Shown: one piece after another, positions 52,294-62,116 of the stretch | How positions within the stretch are numbered: position 1 is the first letter of the stretch | Layout: every line of letters begins with the position of its first letter | From: Rhodopirellula baltica SH 1 | Lineage (GTDB): Bacteria > Planctomycetota > Planctomycetia > Pirellulales > Pirellulaceae | Assembly (NCBI RefSeq): GCF_000196115.1 | Contig: NC_005027.1 | Span: forward strand, 5,011,001-5,075,000 | Reading direction: 5' to 3' | DNA length: 64,000 bases | Program-made: the position numbers and the translations under genes | Notes under the pieces: generated by a model | The model's database searches: none | What the model saw: the letters and a program-made list of their open reading frames with translations, nothing else | What the model was told of the DNA's origin: nothing

Positions 52294-52992
52294 TCAACCG
52301 TTTACGACAATAGGATTTTCGTCCACATCCGGACCGTCCAGAACGGCGAACACTTCCGCCAAGTTGATCTTCAGTCCGGGCAGAACCTCACCACCATCAA
52401 GTGATTCCGTTTCGCCACGCACCGAAGACTGCGTCGCCGAAGTGAAGATGGCAACGGACCTTCGAATGGGATCCACCGTCCAAACCAACCGGACTCCCGC
52501 ATGAAAATATTCGCGACGTTTGCGAGCCATCTCCGCGCGAGTGTTTCCGGGACTGAGAACTTCCACCACCAAATCAGGAACAATTCGAGGAAACGCCTCC
52601 TCCGGCAATTGTCCGCCCGGCAGCCGGTCCCAAGACAAAAAAGCCACGTCGGGACCGCGAATCAGATCGGGAAAGAGGGTTACAAAACCATCCGCTCCCG
52701 AGACCATGCCCAGCTTGTGTTTCGACACATGCTGGAACAGAAAGTGCCCGATCGCGAGTGCCAGCAGTGATTCTTTGAACCCCATCTGCTTCTCCACCAA
52801 TTGGCCATCGACGAGTTCGCACATCACGCCCTGAGCATGAAGGATGGCGAGATCCTCCGCTGTGGCGGGCCTGGAGGCTTCAACCACCCGCAATCGATCG
52901 GACGAAATGCCCCCCAGGTCCGTCAGCGTGTCAGCGACACTGAGAGGCAAAGCCGCATTGGCGGTGGCGTTGGGAAGACTAGGGATTTGCAT
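52294..52992 (-). CDS. Uma2 family (DUF820) endonuclease-like protein
   Basis: About 232 residues from the ATG at 52990-52992 (MQIPSLPN); a GTG two codons earlier is an alternative. The PD-(D/E)xK-like core of the Uma2 family is visible: MCELVDGQLVEKQMG, RGPDVAFLSWDRLP, IVPDLVVEVLSPGNTRAEMARKRREYFHAGVRLVWTVDP, with the acid and Lys residues in place. The family is abundant in cyanobacteria and planctomycetes, with unclear biological role. It stands alone, converging with the cupredoxin-like gene. Confidence 0.9.
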   Translation of the reverse strand: MQIPSLPNATANAALPLSVADTLTDLGGISSDRLRVVEASRPATAEDLAILHAQGVMCELVDGQLVEKQMGFKESLLALAIGHFLFQHVSKHKLGMVSGADGFVTLFPDLIRGPDVAFLSWDRLPGGQLPEEAFPRIVPDLVVEVLSPGNTRAEMARKRREYFHAGVRLVWTVDPIRRSVAIFTSATQSSVRGETESLDGGEVLPGLKINLAEVFAVLDGPDVDENPIVVNG

Positions 52993-53116
52993 GGTCACAT
53001 TCTAACTCAAATCGAACGGTGATCTCAAACGAAAGGCCCTGCCTGATCCAGCAGACTTTCTTGAACGCGCCACGCCCAACGGAGGCTCGCAGAAGACACT
53101 TCCGATTGAAGCCAAT

Positions 53117-56100
53117 TCAAGGTTCAATGCGTTCACCACCGTCCCGAGTGATCAAAGCCTTCAGTTTTTCCTCGTCCACCGGAGCCATCGTCCTCACGGC
53201 TCCATCGGCCATCAGATACCGAAGAACGGCATCACCAGCAAACTCTGGCAACTCACTGAGATCTTGCGGCTTCGTCCAAGGAACTGACGATTTCGTTTCC
53301 AAAATCAGCAACGTGTTGGACGTCCCGTCTCGGATGTCCTTGAATTTGACACCATCGTCGATGCCCAATGCACTGGCACCATTGGCGATGCCTTGATAGT
53401 TGGCGTGCCCAACGGGTTGGTCCTCCGACGCATCGGGACGGCGGTAGACAGAAGGCATCTTCGCCAGCAACTTCGAGTTAGATTCACTGTCCCACGGTTC
53501 GTCAAACCGATACTGCTCGAACAACTCCTGTTGCTCAATGAAAGGTAGGATCGCCACCCGCCAGGAAAACGGCTTCAATTCGGATTCATCATTAACTCCA
53601 ATCGCTCCCTCTCTCGCCATCGATGCCGAGGCAGGAAACTTTCGATAAGCCGACGCAAAATTGTGAAAGGCGATCCCCATCTGCTTCAATTGATTGGTGG
53701 ACTCTTGGCTGCTTTCACCAGAAGATTCGCTGCCGATTCCTGCTGAGGACGTTTTTACATCTGAGCCCTTTGCTCTGACGATCTGCGTCAATGCTGCACT
53801 CAATTCAATTCGTCCACGGAGTTCGCTCTGTAGCGAATAAACTCTACCTTCAGAGGACCTGAACTCTTTTCGCCAGAACGATGCATTGAGTTCTCCAGTT
53901 GGAACCTCACCGATTCTTTCCAACACAAGAAACCCTTTGCCCAAATTAATTCCAAAGTCATCTGCTTTTGCCCGGTGGGCTAAATCATTCAATTCCAATT
54001 CGAGACGATCCCCCAACAAGAATCGATAGGACAAGGTCAATGTTGATTCTTTAGGAAAGTTCGATTTCGTTAGCGCAATCTTCTGAGATTCACGACCACG
54101 CGAATGCAGCAATAGGAATCTTCCTGCTGCTCGAATTGACTGATCATCAGCCACGTAAAAGTCCCAACCATCAAACGCAAGCAGCGTGGCATCTGATCGA
54201 CCAGAAAGTCGCCAAACACCCTGGAGTCGTTCAAGATCTGTTTTCGCTTGCATTGCTTTCCCTCGTTTTGAAAGCGGTGCAACCAATCCGCTGTCCAGAG
54301 CATTCATCAAGAAGCTGACTTCTTCTTTGGTAAACCGCCCCGTGATCGCGATGTCACGGCCAACTTCCGCCATGATTGTCGGTGCCATTCGGATCTTCCC
54401 GTTGACGATGATCGCCAACCTTCGTCGCATGTTGTTGCGGGTGAGTTCACGCAGCGACTCCCCAGCAGCCTCGCTCAGTCGAAGCTCGATTTGCTCATTG
54501 CCCTTTGCTTGAGCCATTTCGATCTGTCCGCGAAGCTTGTCTTGATCGATTGCCAGCGAACCAGCCTCACGGACCAAATGCAATGTTTGCCCGTTCATGT
54601 GCAGCGGCGATGAAAGGTCCGCATCCAGATCGGCCGCATACCATCGAAACCCATCACGCGTGACAGCGAAGCCTTGAGGAAGACCTTCATATTTCGAGCC
54701 GTACTCCCGCAATTCTGCTTCGGTTGCCAAGATCGCGAACCTCAGGAACGCTTCTTTGCGTTGGTCTTCGGAAGCGGCAACAGCAGGCAACGCGGTGGTT
54801 TCCGGAGGTGGGTCGGCTGATGCGTCGGGAACGACGGTGACTTCGCTTCCATCTGGTGCGTTCACGGTCATGACCGAACCATCGGGCAGCTTGATGCGGA
54901 TCAACACACCACTCATCAATCCGATGAACAACCCAAAGAATCCTGCAGCGATCGCCGCGGTGAGGGGTACCGTTCGTCGCCGCCAACTTTGCTTTTGGGG
55001 CGAAACCTTGGTTTCTGGATGGCTGGTGGGCGCACGCTCAGGCGAGGCAGTTTCGGCTCGAGCGATCAAGCCAGAAAGATTGGCGTCGCTCGCAAATGGC
55101 TTGAGCTTTTCAGCGACCTGCATCGGCGTTTGTGGTCGCGACGTTGGGTCTTTGTCCAACATCGATGCAACTAACTTGGCCAACCCAGCGGGTGCATCAG
55201 GCAAGAAATCGTTGAGCACCGGTGGTGGCGTGGAAACATGAGCCGTCATTTTGGCAAACGCGGTCGTGCACTGCGGCCCAGCAAACGGGGCATGCCCGGT
55301 CAGCAATTTGAACAATGTGCAACCAAGCGAATAAATGTCGGCGCGAACGTCGACACCACGACTGTCCGTGACCTGTTCGGGGGCGATGTAATCGGCCGTC
55401 CCCATCGCTTGTCCGGTGCCGGTCAAACCTGATGTTTCGTGACGAGGTTCCTGCAAACGGGCCAACCCCAGATCCAACAACTTCACCTCGCCAGAACGAC
55501 TCAACATGATGTTGGATGGTTTGACGTCGCGATGAACGAAACCTTGGTCGCTGGTGTATTGCAGTGCGACGGCCACTTGGCGAATCAAATCACAAGCGTC
55601 CGCAATCTCGATCGGCCCGGTTCGCGAAACCAACTGAGCCAGATCCATTCCGTCAATGAATTCGGTTATCAAAACCGCTGTGCCATCGATTTCACGTGCG
55701 TCATGGGCCGAAACGATTCCCGGGTGACTTAGCTGTCCCACGGCCCGCATCTCCGCCCCAAACCGCTCCTTCATTTTGGCATCAGCGAGACGATGCCCGG
55801 CCAAGACCTTGAGTGCGACCAGTCTTCCTAACTTGGTATGACGAGCCAAGTAAACATTGCCCATCCCACCGCGACCCAACGGCCGAACGATCTCATATTC
55901 ACCAATCGAGACCGGAAAAGCCGGCATTTCCGAGACCGTTCGTGATTGTTGGCCGATTCCGATCGCTCCCAAAGCGGCGATCACGGCCATGTCGCATTGC
56001 GGCTCGTGAATCCATTCCGAAGCGTCGTCAGGCGATCGAATGGCTTGGATCAAAGAGTCTTCGCCATCGCCGATCGTTTCCAATTCAGATTGGCAAACTG

Positions 56101-56209
56101 CACAATCGCGAAGGTGGTCCAGCATCGAGTCGCTGTCTTCTTCAGCCAATCGGCCGAGCGTCAAATCCTTCAAACGTTCGATCGACGGGCATTCAGTTGC
56201 GGTCATCAT
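53117..56209 (-). CDS. Ser/Thr protein kinase with SecD-like, TIGR03067-like and DUF1559 C-terminal domains
   Basis: A 1030-residue mosaic. It has an N-terminal anti-sigma-type zinc finger (HLRDCAVC, residues 32-39), then a kinase domain (about 104-370) with GRGGMGNVYLA, Lys134 and VHRDVKPSN (catalytic D228), and DLGLA in place of DFG. A transmembrane helix lies at about 415-437. Outside the membrane, residues 540-645 resemble the P1 head of SecD (NGKIRMAPTIMAEVGRDIAITGRFTKEEVSFLMNALDSG), 655-760 a TIGR03067-like lipocalin domain (LERLQGVWRLSG), and 855-1030 a DUF1559 domain. The ribosome site GGAGG is good. The gene is divergent from a sigma factor, so it may belong to a phosphorylation-controlled sigma system. 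Confidence 0.9.
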   Translation of the reverse strand: MMTATECPSIERLKDLTLGRLAEEDSDSMLDHLRDCAVCQSELETIGDGEDSLIQAIRSPDDASEWIHEPQCDMAVIAALGAIGIGQQSRTVSEMPAFPVSIGEYEIVRPLGRGGMGNVYLARHTKLGRLVALKVLAGHRLADAKMKERFGAEMRAVGQLSHPGIVSAHDAREIDGTAVLITEFIDGMDLAQLVSRTGPIEIADACDLIRQVAVALQYTSDQGFVHRDVKPSNIMLSRSGEVKLLDLGLARLQEPRHETSGLTGTGQAMGTADYIAPEQVTDSRGVDVRADIYSLGCTLFKLLTGHAPFAGPQCTTAFAKMTAHVSTPPPVLNDFLPDAPAGLAKLVASMLDKDPTSRPQTPMQVAEKLKPFASDANLSGLIARAETASPERAPTSHPETKVSPQKQSWRRRTVPLTAAIAAGFFGLFIGLMSGVLIRIKLPDGSVMTVNAPDGSEVTVVPDASADPPPETTALPAVAASEDQRKEAFLRFAILATEAELREYGSKYEGLPQGFAVTRDGFRWYAADLDADLSSPLHMNGQTLHLVREAGSLAIDQDKLRGQIEMAQAKGNEQIELRLSEAAGESLRELTRNNMRRRLAIIVNGKIRMAPTIMAEVGRDIAITGRFTKEEVSFLMNALDSGLVAPLSKRGKAMQAKTDLERLQGVWRLSGRSDATLLAFDGWDFYVADDQSIRAAGRFLLLHSRGRESQKIALTKSNFPKESTLTLSYRFLLGDRLELELNDLAHRAKADDFGINLGKGFLVLERIGEVPTGELNASFWRKEFRSSEGRVYSLQSELRGRIELSAALTQIVRAKGSDVKTSSAGIGSESSGESSQESTNQLKQMGIAFHNFASAYRKFPASASMAREGAIGVNDESELKPFSWRVAILPFIEQQELFEQYRFDEPWDSESNSKLLAKMPSVYRRPDASEDQPVGHANYQGIANGASALGIDDGVKFKDIRDGTSNTLLILETKSSVPWTKPQDLSELPEFAGDAVLRYLMADGAVRTMAPVDEEKLKALITRDGGERIEP

Positions 56210-56289
56210 AGGTGTCCTCCGGGATAGTTAGGGTAACGCACCAGGATGAACGCGGGCGTCTGACACCATTTGCTGATAAAATCTTTTTC

Positions 56290-56919
56290 ATGAGCCACGC
56301 GTCGCCCTCGAACGAACATCCCACCCTGTCATCGATGCTGATTTCCGGCGTCAAACAGATGGATGCCGAAAGCTGGAGCCGTTTGGTTAATACCTTCGGC
56401 CCGATCGTCTACCGCTGGTGCCGGACCTCCGGAATCCCCGCGTCCGATGCACCCGATGTGGTGCAAGAGGTCTTCTCATCCGTGGCCCGAGGCATCGGCG
56501 ACTTCCAAAGAAAAAAACAAGAAGGCAGCTTTCGTTCTTGGTTGGCGACGATCACTCGCAATCGAGTCCGTGATCACTTTCGAAGACTCAGCAAACTCGC
56601 CGAGGCCGATGGGCGAGCGATCGGTGGCAGCGAAGCGCTCGATCAATTGCATCAAATCGGCGAGCAAGAGATCGCCGACACGTTGGATTCCACCATTTGC
56701 CCCGCGTCGATCGAAAGCCCTTTGATTCGCCAAGTCATGACGTCGGTCGAATCCGAATTTGAAGCCATGACCTGGCAAGCATTCTGGGCCACCACCGTCG
56801 ATCAGCAACCTGCATCAACGGTTGCGGACAAGTTGGGCCTTTCCGTGGCCAGCGTCTACCAAGCGAAATCCCGCGTGCTTCGCCGACTCCGCAAACGCAT
56901 GGCGGAGTTGCCGGAATAG
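56290..56919 (+). CDS. Sigma-70 family (ECF-type) RNA polymerase sigma factor
   Basis: About 209 residues from the ATG at 56290 (MSHASPSNEHP); a longer frame to 56212 exists but has no better start. Region 2 is SRLVNTFGPIVYRWCRTSGI with DAPDVVQEVFSSVARGIGDFQ and SFRSWLATITRNRVRDHFRR; region 4 is STVADKLGLSVASVYQAKSRVLRRLRKRM. It lies divergent from the zinc-finger kinase gene, whose N-terminus could serve as its anti-sigma regulator, a frequent planctomycete arrangement. Confidence 0.92.
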   Translation: MSHASPSNEHPTLSSMLISGVKQMDAESWSRLVNTFGPIVYRWCRTSGIPASDAPDVVQEVFSSVARGIGDFQRKKQEGSFRSWLATITRNRVRDHFRRLSKLAEADGRAIGGSEALDQLHQIGEQEIADTLDSTICPASIESPLIRQVMTSVESEFEAMTWQAFWATTVDQQPASTVADKLGLSVASVYQAKSRVLRRLRKRMAELPE

Positions 56920-56944
56920 TCCAGCGGCAACTAATTGCCCTGAG

Positions 56945-58423
56945 TCACTTGGCCTCATTGATCTTATTCAGCGTGTAGTACGCCTGAGGATGCAGCAAAG
57001 GATTGCCGTCTTGGTTGCGGACACCGTTGGAATGAAGCTCGTGAACATGACCGAGTTGCAATCCATCGATCACCAATCGCACGTGCATCCCGTCCTCCGA
57101 AACAGTTGCCGATGTGATCGTGGGCTTGGTCGGATCCACTTCCGGACTGCCGTACTGCGAACGGTACTCGTACGTGTAAGTCTCGATCTCATAACCCGCC
57201 AAATCGGTCGCTGTCGCGGCATCCACCGGTTGAGTGAATTCCAAATCAAAACCGTCGGACGTTGATTTCATGTGCTTGATTTCAAACGGGACTTTCCCGG
57301 TCCAATCCAATCGCTCGATCGCGAAAGGACGAGGGCCCGTTGATCCCCAACCGCGGTTGGTTCCGCCAACAAACATCGATCCATTGGGTGCCATTTCCAT
57401 CCCGACATTGCCTGAGGCAAACCCTCGTCGGAAAGGGAAACAAACACCCTGCCAAACGCCATCCACCTCTTCCAAGTCGACTCGCATGACCGTGCTCTGC
57501 GATTGATCACTGACGAACAGTTGATTTTCAAACGGACCGAACTTGCCGCCCGACTGATCACAAACGATTCCCGACGCACTCTTTCCCATCTTGTCGTACG
57601 GGAACATAACCACCGTCGGCACCAGTTCCGGGATTTTGGCCGCTTCGGTCAAGATGCGACTGCCGCTCTCAGGTTCTTGCGGACGCTTGCCCATGTTCGG
57701 TGCGTCGTCATACCAATCCCATCCGCCGGGATGGCCCATGAACTTGCCCTCTCGCAGGATTTTCAATCCACATGTTCCGTTCCAAGGGCCTTGGTTGTCG
57801 GTATAGAAAACGTTGCCATTCGAATCGGTTCCCATCCCGCCGGGCGAGCGAACACCGCTGGAATACGGAATGGTTTTCCCGTCCGAAGTCACCTTCATCG
57901 CCCATCCGCGAAACGGAACCTTGCTGCTGAATGAACCTGTCAAACACAACGTGATCAACATGTCGCCGTTGGCATCCAGCTTCGATCCAAACGCGTATTC
58001 GTGGTAATCACCCGACACGCCCCATCCATCGGCATGCGTTTGAAAAACATCCGCGGCACCATCGCCATCGGTATCCTTCAAACGTGTGATTTCAGGACGC
58101 TGAGTCGCGATCAACCAACCGTCTTGTTCGGTCAAGCTGAGTGGTTCGTGCAGCCCGCGAGCGAACACGCTGAACTGATCCGCGGTCACTTTTTCAGCAA
58201 GCGGATTCTCGACCATGAAGATGTCACCGCGACGCGAACACACCGCCAATCGCCCGTCTTCCATCCATTCAAAGCCACACGCTTCGATGACTTCGCCCTC
58301 CGGAGTTTCGAAGGTCGTGATGGTGTAGTAGTCGCTCTCCTTGGGCTGCTCCGCATGGATCGCTGGAACAAAGCTCAGCAGCAAGACCAAGCTGGCCAAA
58401 GGTCGAATTTGCATGAAGTTCAT
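56945..58423 (-). CDS. Secreted PQQ-dehydrogenase-like beta-propeller protein
   Basis: A 492-residue protein with a signal peptide ([16 protein letters not shown]). Repeated propeller blades follow, such as [72 protein letters not shown] and [20 protein letters not shown]. It resembles the glucose-dehydrogenase-type (DUF7133-like) propellers that partner secreted cytochromes in planctomycetes. A C-terminal Ig-like domain follows ([20 protein letters not shown]). It lies 66 nt after the cytochrome gene, so it is probably its redox partner in one operon. Confidence 0.86.
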   Translation of the reverse strand: MNFMQIRPLASLVLLLSFVPAIHAEQPKESDYYTITTFETPEGEVIEACGFEWMEDGRLAVCSRRGDIFMVENPLAEKVTADQFSVFARGLHEPLSLTEQDGWLIATQRPEITRLKDTDGDGAADVFQTHADGWGVSGDYHEYAFGSKLDANGDMLITLCLTGSFSSKVPFRGWAMKVTSDGKTIPYSSGVRSPGGMGTDSNGNVFYTDNQGPWNGTCGLKILREGKFMGHPGGWDWYDDAPNMGKRPQEPESGSRILTEAAKIPELVPTVVMFPYDKMGKSASGIVCDQSGGKFGPFENQLFVSDQSQSTVMRVDLEEVDGVWQGVCFPFRRGFASGNVGMEMAPNGSMFVGGTNRGWGSTGPRPFAIERLDWTGKVPFEIKHMKSTSDGFDLEFTQPVDAATATDLAGYEIETYTYEYRSQYGSPEVDPTKPTITSATVSEDGMHVRLVIDGLQLGHVHELHSNGVRNQDGNPLLHPQAYYTLNKINEAK

Positions 58424-58489
58424 CGTTCAGATCGTCAAAAAAAGTTCGGTGGCAAATGTGTCAGTTCAAAGCAACGCGTCGGATGGACG

Positions 58490-61400
58490 TCACCAAGCAA
58501 TCGTTTGATGAATCGTCACGGTTTCTCCCTCCGGCAGGGCGGCACGCCAAATCGCTTTGCCCTCCACCATCACCTTCTCAAGCTGAATCCCCTGGACCTG
58601 CAAACTCGCTTGATTGTTGAAACGGAAAACTTGCGTGCCCTCCGATTCTTCCGCAAGTTCCATGGGCTGGTCGGTCGGTTGCCAAACCCACTGATCGTTG
58701 CCTTTTGCAGCAGGAACCGAAATCGTCAACGTTCGGCTCAATTGAGGCGACGTTTTCTCACCAGCCGGCGTTTGAGAAGAAATGGTGTCTTCCACTTTCA
58801 AATCACCTCGAGCAAACCCAATGGCAATGGTTTCGCCGCCACTCAGTTGATATCCACCGAAACGGAAGTCACGGGCTCTTGCCGACTCCTCGGGCCAAGC
58901 CGCAGCAACGCTTGGAAGCTGAGCCAATGTTGACTGCCCCTCAAGAATCGAAACCGCATCACCGAGCGGTTCCTGGCGACCTTGCCCACGACCACGCCAG
59001 TGCATCGATGCATCGAAGAAGCCATTCTTCCAAACCCGAGACAAAGTCATCTGCTCGGCATCCCAAATCAAGTTGGTTTTGTTCGGGAAGGCAATTCCAA
59101 TTCCGCGTGCACTGACTCCGGTGAAGAAGTTCCGGTAGATCCGCAGTGCCCGCTCGGTCGGCTTCAAAACAATCGCATTCTGCTTCAACCCGACAGGTTC
59201 TTTGGCTTTGTCACCAAGCGACAGATACTTCCAAATTGCGTCGGTTTGGTTGACCGGGTCACCGTCTTCAATGGTGGTGATCGAAGACTTGCCATCCACA
59301 AAACTATTCGGCATCCGAGTGCCGGGTCGATACAAAGTTGGATTCTGCAAATAGCGTTGGAACCATTCGTACCGAAGGCGTTTCGGCATCGTCAAAAGAT
59401 CAATGGCTCCCAGTCCACCTCCGGTGTCTCCACCGAAACTATGACACTTGATGCACGCCAATCCGTCGTTGCCGCAAAGCTGGCGACCATTGGAAAGAAT
59501 GGTTGACTCACTGGCAGTGGAGTCGGCTTCTTCGACCGTTGAATCCATGTCTAAACGCCCCACCGCAGCATGCCAATCACGCAACGGCTCGTACGCAAAC
59601 GCCGGCATTCGCGTGCCCATGTAGCTGCGAATGTTCGCACCATGATTCAACACATCGGTGATCGTTTGCGGAGTCAGCTTGTCGCCAACACCCGTTAATT
59701 GCGGGGGCAAACGCCCTTCCAGTCCCATTTCAGGAACAGTGGATACGAATGACTCATCACGTGACAACTCGGGTCCGCCGACTCCGTCGCGTTGGTGACA
59801 GGCATAGCAATTCAATCCGACCATCGTCAGATGCACACGGCGAGCATCCGCCACCTTGGGACGTTGCCCCGAGCGTCTCCGTTTGAGCGCCGATTCAATG
59901 GCGGATGTCTGCGAAGCCCCCAACGCAAAGTTAACGGCTGGTTCCGACACCTCATCAGCCAAACAGCCTTTTCCTTCGCTCGCCTGATCCAACGCGACGG
60001 CTTGAACCATTTGTAAATCGGAAGCTTTGCCCGCGCCGACCGAGTGACAATTGGCACATCCGGCGGAATAAAACTGCTGCTTGCCTTTTTCAATCAGAGA
60101 AGAGTCCGCGACGAAGTCGCTTGGCAGCAAATCCAGCGGCTTACCACCCACGGTGTTGCTGACCCAATAAGCGATGTCATCACGGGCAAAGGTATCGCTT
60201 TCCACTTCCAGGCTCAGCGACGTTTGTCCTCCACCATCAAAGTACTCCACTCGGATCGGATAGACGCCAGCCTTCAATTCGTATTCGGCTTGGACCGTTT
60301 TGTGAGGATGGATCCCATCGTTTTCCAATCGATGCCCATCAATTTCCAGCGCACTGCCGTCATCGCTGGCCAAGTAAAACGTCAACTTCGTATCTGCGTT
60401 GACGTGCAAATCGGTCTCGTAGACCACCCCAAAGTTGTTTCTTCGTTTCAGGTCATCAAACTTCAGACCACTCACTTGATCCTTCGAGACCGGCTTCAAC
60501 GAATCAAACTTTGGCAGTTGCTTCCATGAACCGTGGTAGACCGTTCTGGTGAACGCGTCGGCGGTCTCGCCCACCGTGATCTCGCGAGTCAGGTAGGCCG
60601 CCACCGCCATGATCTCTTCGTCGGTTCCCACCATCGCTGGCATCCGAAGTCCCGGACGAAGTTGATTGCAGGTCTTCAAAAACTTCGTCAGTGAAGGCAA
60701 TGTGTATTTGCGGTGTGGCTTGCCCAGCGGAACCGACATTGGACTGGGGCTGGCGGGATCGGCCGAGTGACAGGCAACACACCCCACTTTTTGATACAGC
60801 TTTTCACCACGATCAGCCAGTTTTTCACTGACGATGCGATCTTCGAGTGGCTGATCGTTGATCGAATGCAAGTAGCTTGCGATTTCTTTCGCGCGTTCGC
60901 GACGCTCGGCCGCCTCCATTCCTGGCCAAGGATCGGGCATCGTTGTGCCGCGTTTGGTGGTGTGCGGATCCGCGATCATGTCAACGATTGCGTCAGCGCG
61001 AACTCGTCCGAAAACCTGGGACAAATCGGGACCACTTTGCGAAGGCAACATCGATGTTCCTGCTGCGTGGCAGGAACCACATGCCAAGTTGTCGATCAGA
61101 ACTTCACCCGCATCGGCCATCGACAACGCATCAGTGCCAACAAAACGTTCGAACCCTGAAACAATCGGACGCTTGGCTTCGCGATCAGCATCCCGTGGCA
61201 AAACCCAAATATTTCGGTATCGAACCTCGTCGCCATGATCTTGCAAATAGAGGGGACCGGGCTCCGGCCCTTCTTTCAATTTGGCAGCCCGAGTCGCGTT
61301 TGGCACTGACACATTGTTTTGCACGATGACTCCGTTCAATCGAACGGTCATCCGAGCATCAGTGACTTTCTTTCCCGCATCATCGAATCGCGCCGCGGTG

Positions 61401-62116
61401 AAGTCGACGTCATAGGTCTGCCATTGCATCGGTGGATAGCAAACGTTGACTGCGGGAGCACTGACCGTGTAAATCGCACCGCATTCATTGTCGAGTCCTT
61501 CCAATCCAAACGAATCCAACACCTGAGTCTCGTAGCGGCTTTGATGGTAGACACCACTGTTGCCTCGCTGTTGACCGGTTGCCTTGGGCATGAAAGGCGT
61601 CCGAAATTCAAGGTGCAGTGTGTAGTCTTGAAATTTTTGCTTGCTCGTCGTTCCCTGCATCAACCAACCTTCGGGACTGACGCGAGCGTTTTCCCAGTTC
61701 GCGTCCGCCGATTCTTTGGTTCCATCGAACAGCACGGTGGCCTTTGCCGGAGCCACCCGGCCCATCGTGCTGCTGACCCGCTCGACACGTCGCAGATTCA
61801 TGGAATCCACCAAACCAAGCAGCACGTCTTCGTCCGCTTCGATTTTTCGAGGCGAAGGCTTTGCACCTGCCCCGGGCAGGCCACCTTCGTAAATCACAAC
61901 GTCGAACTCGCCGTCACCAATCGCGATGACTTGGACACCAGTATCTTCCGCGACGTACTCACCTTGCAGTTGAAGATCAGGATCATCGGCGGCGGGCTCC
62001 TGCGCCGAGAGGGAAGCCGAGCCAACTGCACACCAGAAAATAAGAAACAGTCCGGCCAGGAAATTCGGTACCGGCAGATGCATTCGCATGAGGAAAGTCT
62101 TCGAAGTAAGAATCAT
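58490..62116 (-). CDS. Secreted DUF1080 / PA14 / multi-haem cytochrome c protein
   Basis: A 1208-residue protein with a signal peptide (LAGLFLIFWCAVGSASLSAQ). A DUF1080 (3-keto-disaccharide hydrolase-like) domain lies at about 125-310, and five c-type haem sites follow: CGSCH, CVACH, CANCH, CYACH and CIKCH. A PA14-like beta domain (NNFGVVYETDLHVNADTKLTFYLASDDGS) sits between the second and third haem sites. The C-terminal 250 residues are beta-rich and unrecognised. It starts at 62116, overlapping the stop of the ceramidase-like gene (ATGA). A role in oxidising or hydrolysing a complex carbohydrate at the cell surface is likely. Confidence 0.9.
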   Translation of the reverse strand: MILTSKTFLMRMHLPVPNFLAGLFLIFWCAVGSASLSAQEPAADDPDLQLQGEYVAEDTGVQVIAIGDGEFDVVIYEGGLPGAGAKPSPRKIEADEDVLLGLVDSMNLRRVERVSSTMGRVAPAKATVLFDGTKESADANWENARVSPEGWLMQGTTSKQKFQDYTLHLEFRTPFMPKATGQQRGNSGVYHQSRYETQVLDSFGLEGLDNECGAIYTVSAPAVNVCYPPMQWQTYDVDFTAARFDDAGKKVTDARMTVRLNGVIVQNNVSVPNATRAAKLKEGPEPGPLYLQDHGDEVRYRNIWVLPRDADREAKRPIVSGFERFVGTDALSMADAGEVLIDNLACGSCHAAGTSMLPSQSGPDLSQVFGRVRADAIVDMIADPHTTKRGTTMPDPWPGMEAAERRERAKEIASYLHSINDQPLEDRIVSEKLADRGEKLYQKVGCVACHSADPASPSPMSVPLGKPHRKYTLPSLTKFLKTCNQLRPGLRMPAMVGTDEEIMAVAAYLTREITVGETADAFTRTVYHGSWKQLPKFDSLKPVSKDQVSGLKFDDLKRRNNFGVVYETDLHVNADTKLTFYLASDDGSALEIDGHRLENDGIHPHKTVQAEYELKAGVYPIRVEYFDGGGQTSLSLEVESDTFARDDIAYWVSNTVGGKPLDLLPSDFVADSSLIEKGKQQFYSAGCANCHSVGAGKASDLQMVQAVALDQASEGKGCLADEVSEPAVNFALGASQTSAIESALKRRRSGQRPKVADARRVHLTMVGLNCYACHQRDGVGGPELSRDESFVSTVPEMGLEGRLPPQLTGVGDKLTPQTITDVLNHGANIRSYMGTRMPAFAYEPLRDWHAAVGRLDMDSTVEEADSTASESTILSNGRQLCGNDGLACIKCHSFGGDTGGGLGAIDLLTMPKRLRYEWFQRYLQNPTLYRPGTRMPNSFVDGKSSITTIEDGDPVNQTDAIWKYLSLGDKAKEPVGLKQNAIVLKPTERALRIYRNFFTGVSARGIGIAFPNKTNLIWDAEQMTLSRVWKNGFFDASMHWRGRGQGRQEPLGDAVSILEGQSTLAQLPSVAAAWPEESARARDFRFGGYQLSGGETIAIGFARGDLKVEDTISSQTPAGEKTSPQLSRTLTISVPAAKGNDQWVWQPTDQPMELAEESEGTQVFRFNNQASLQVQGIQLEKVMVEGKAIWRAALPEGETVTIHQTIAW

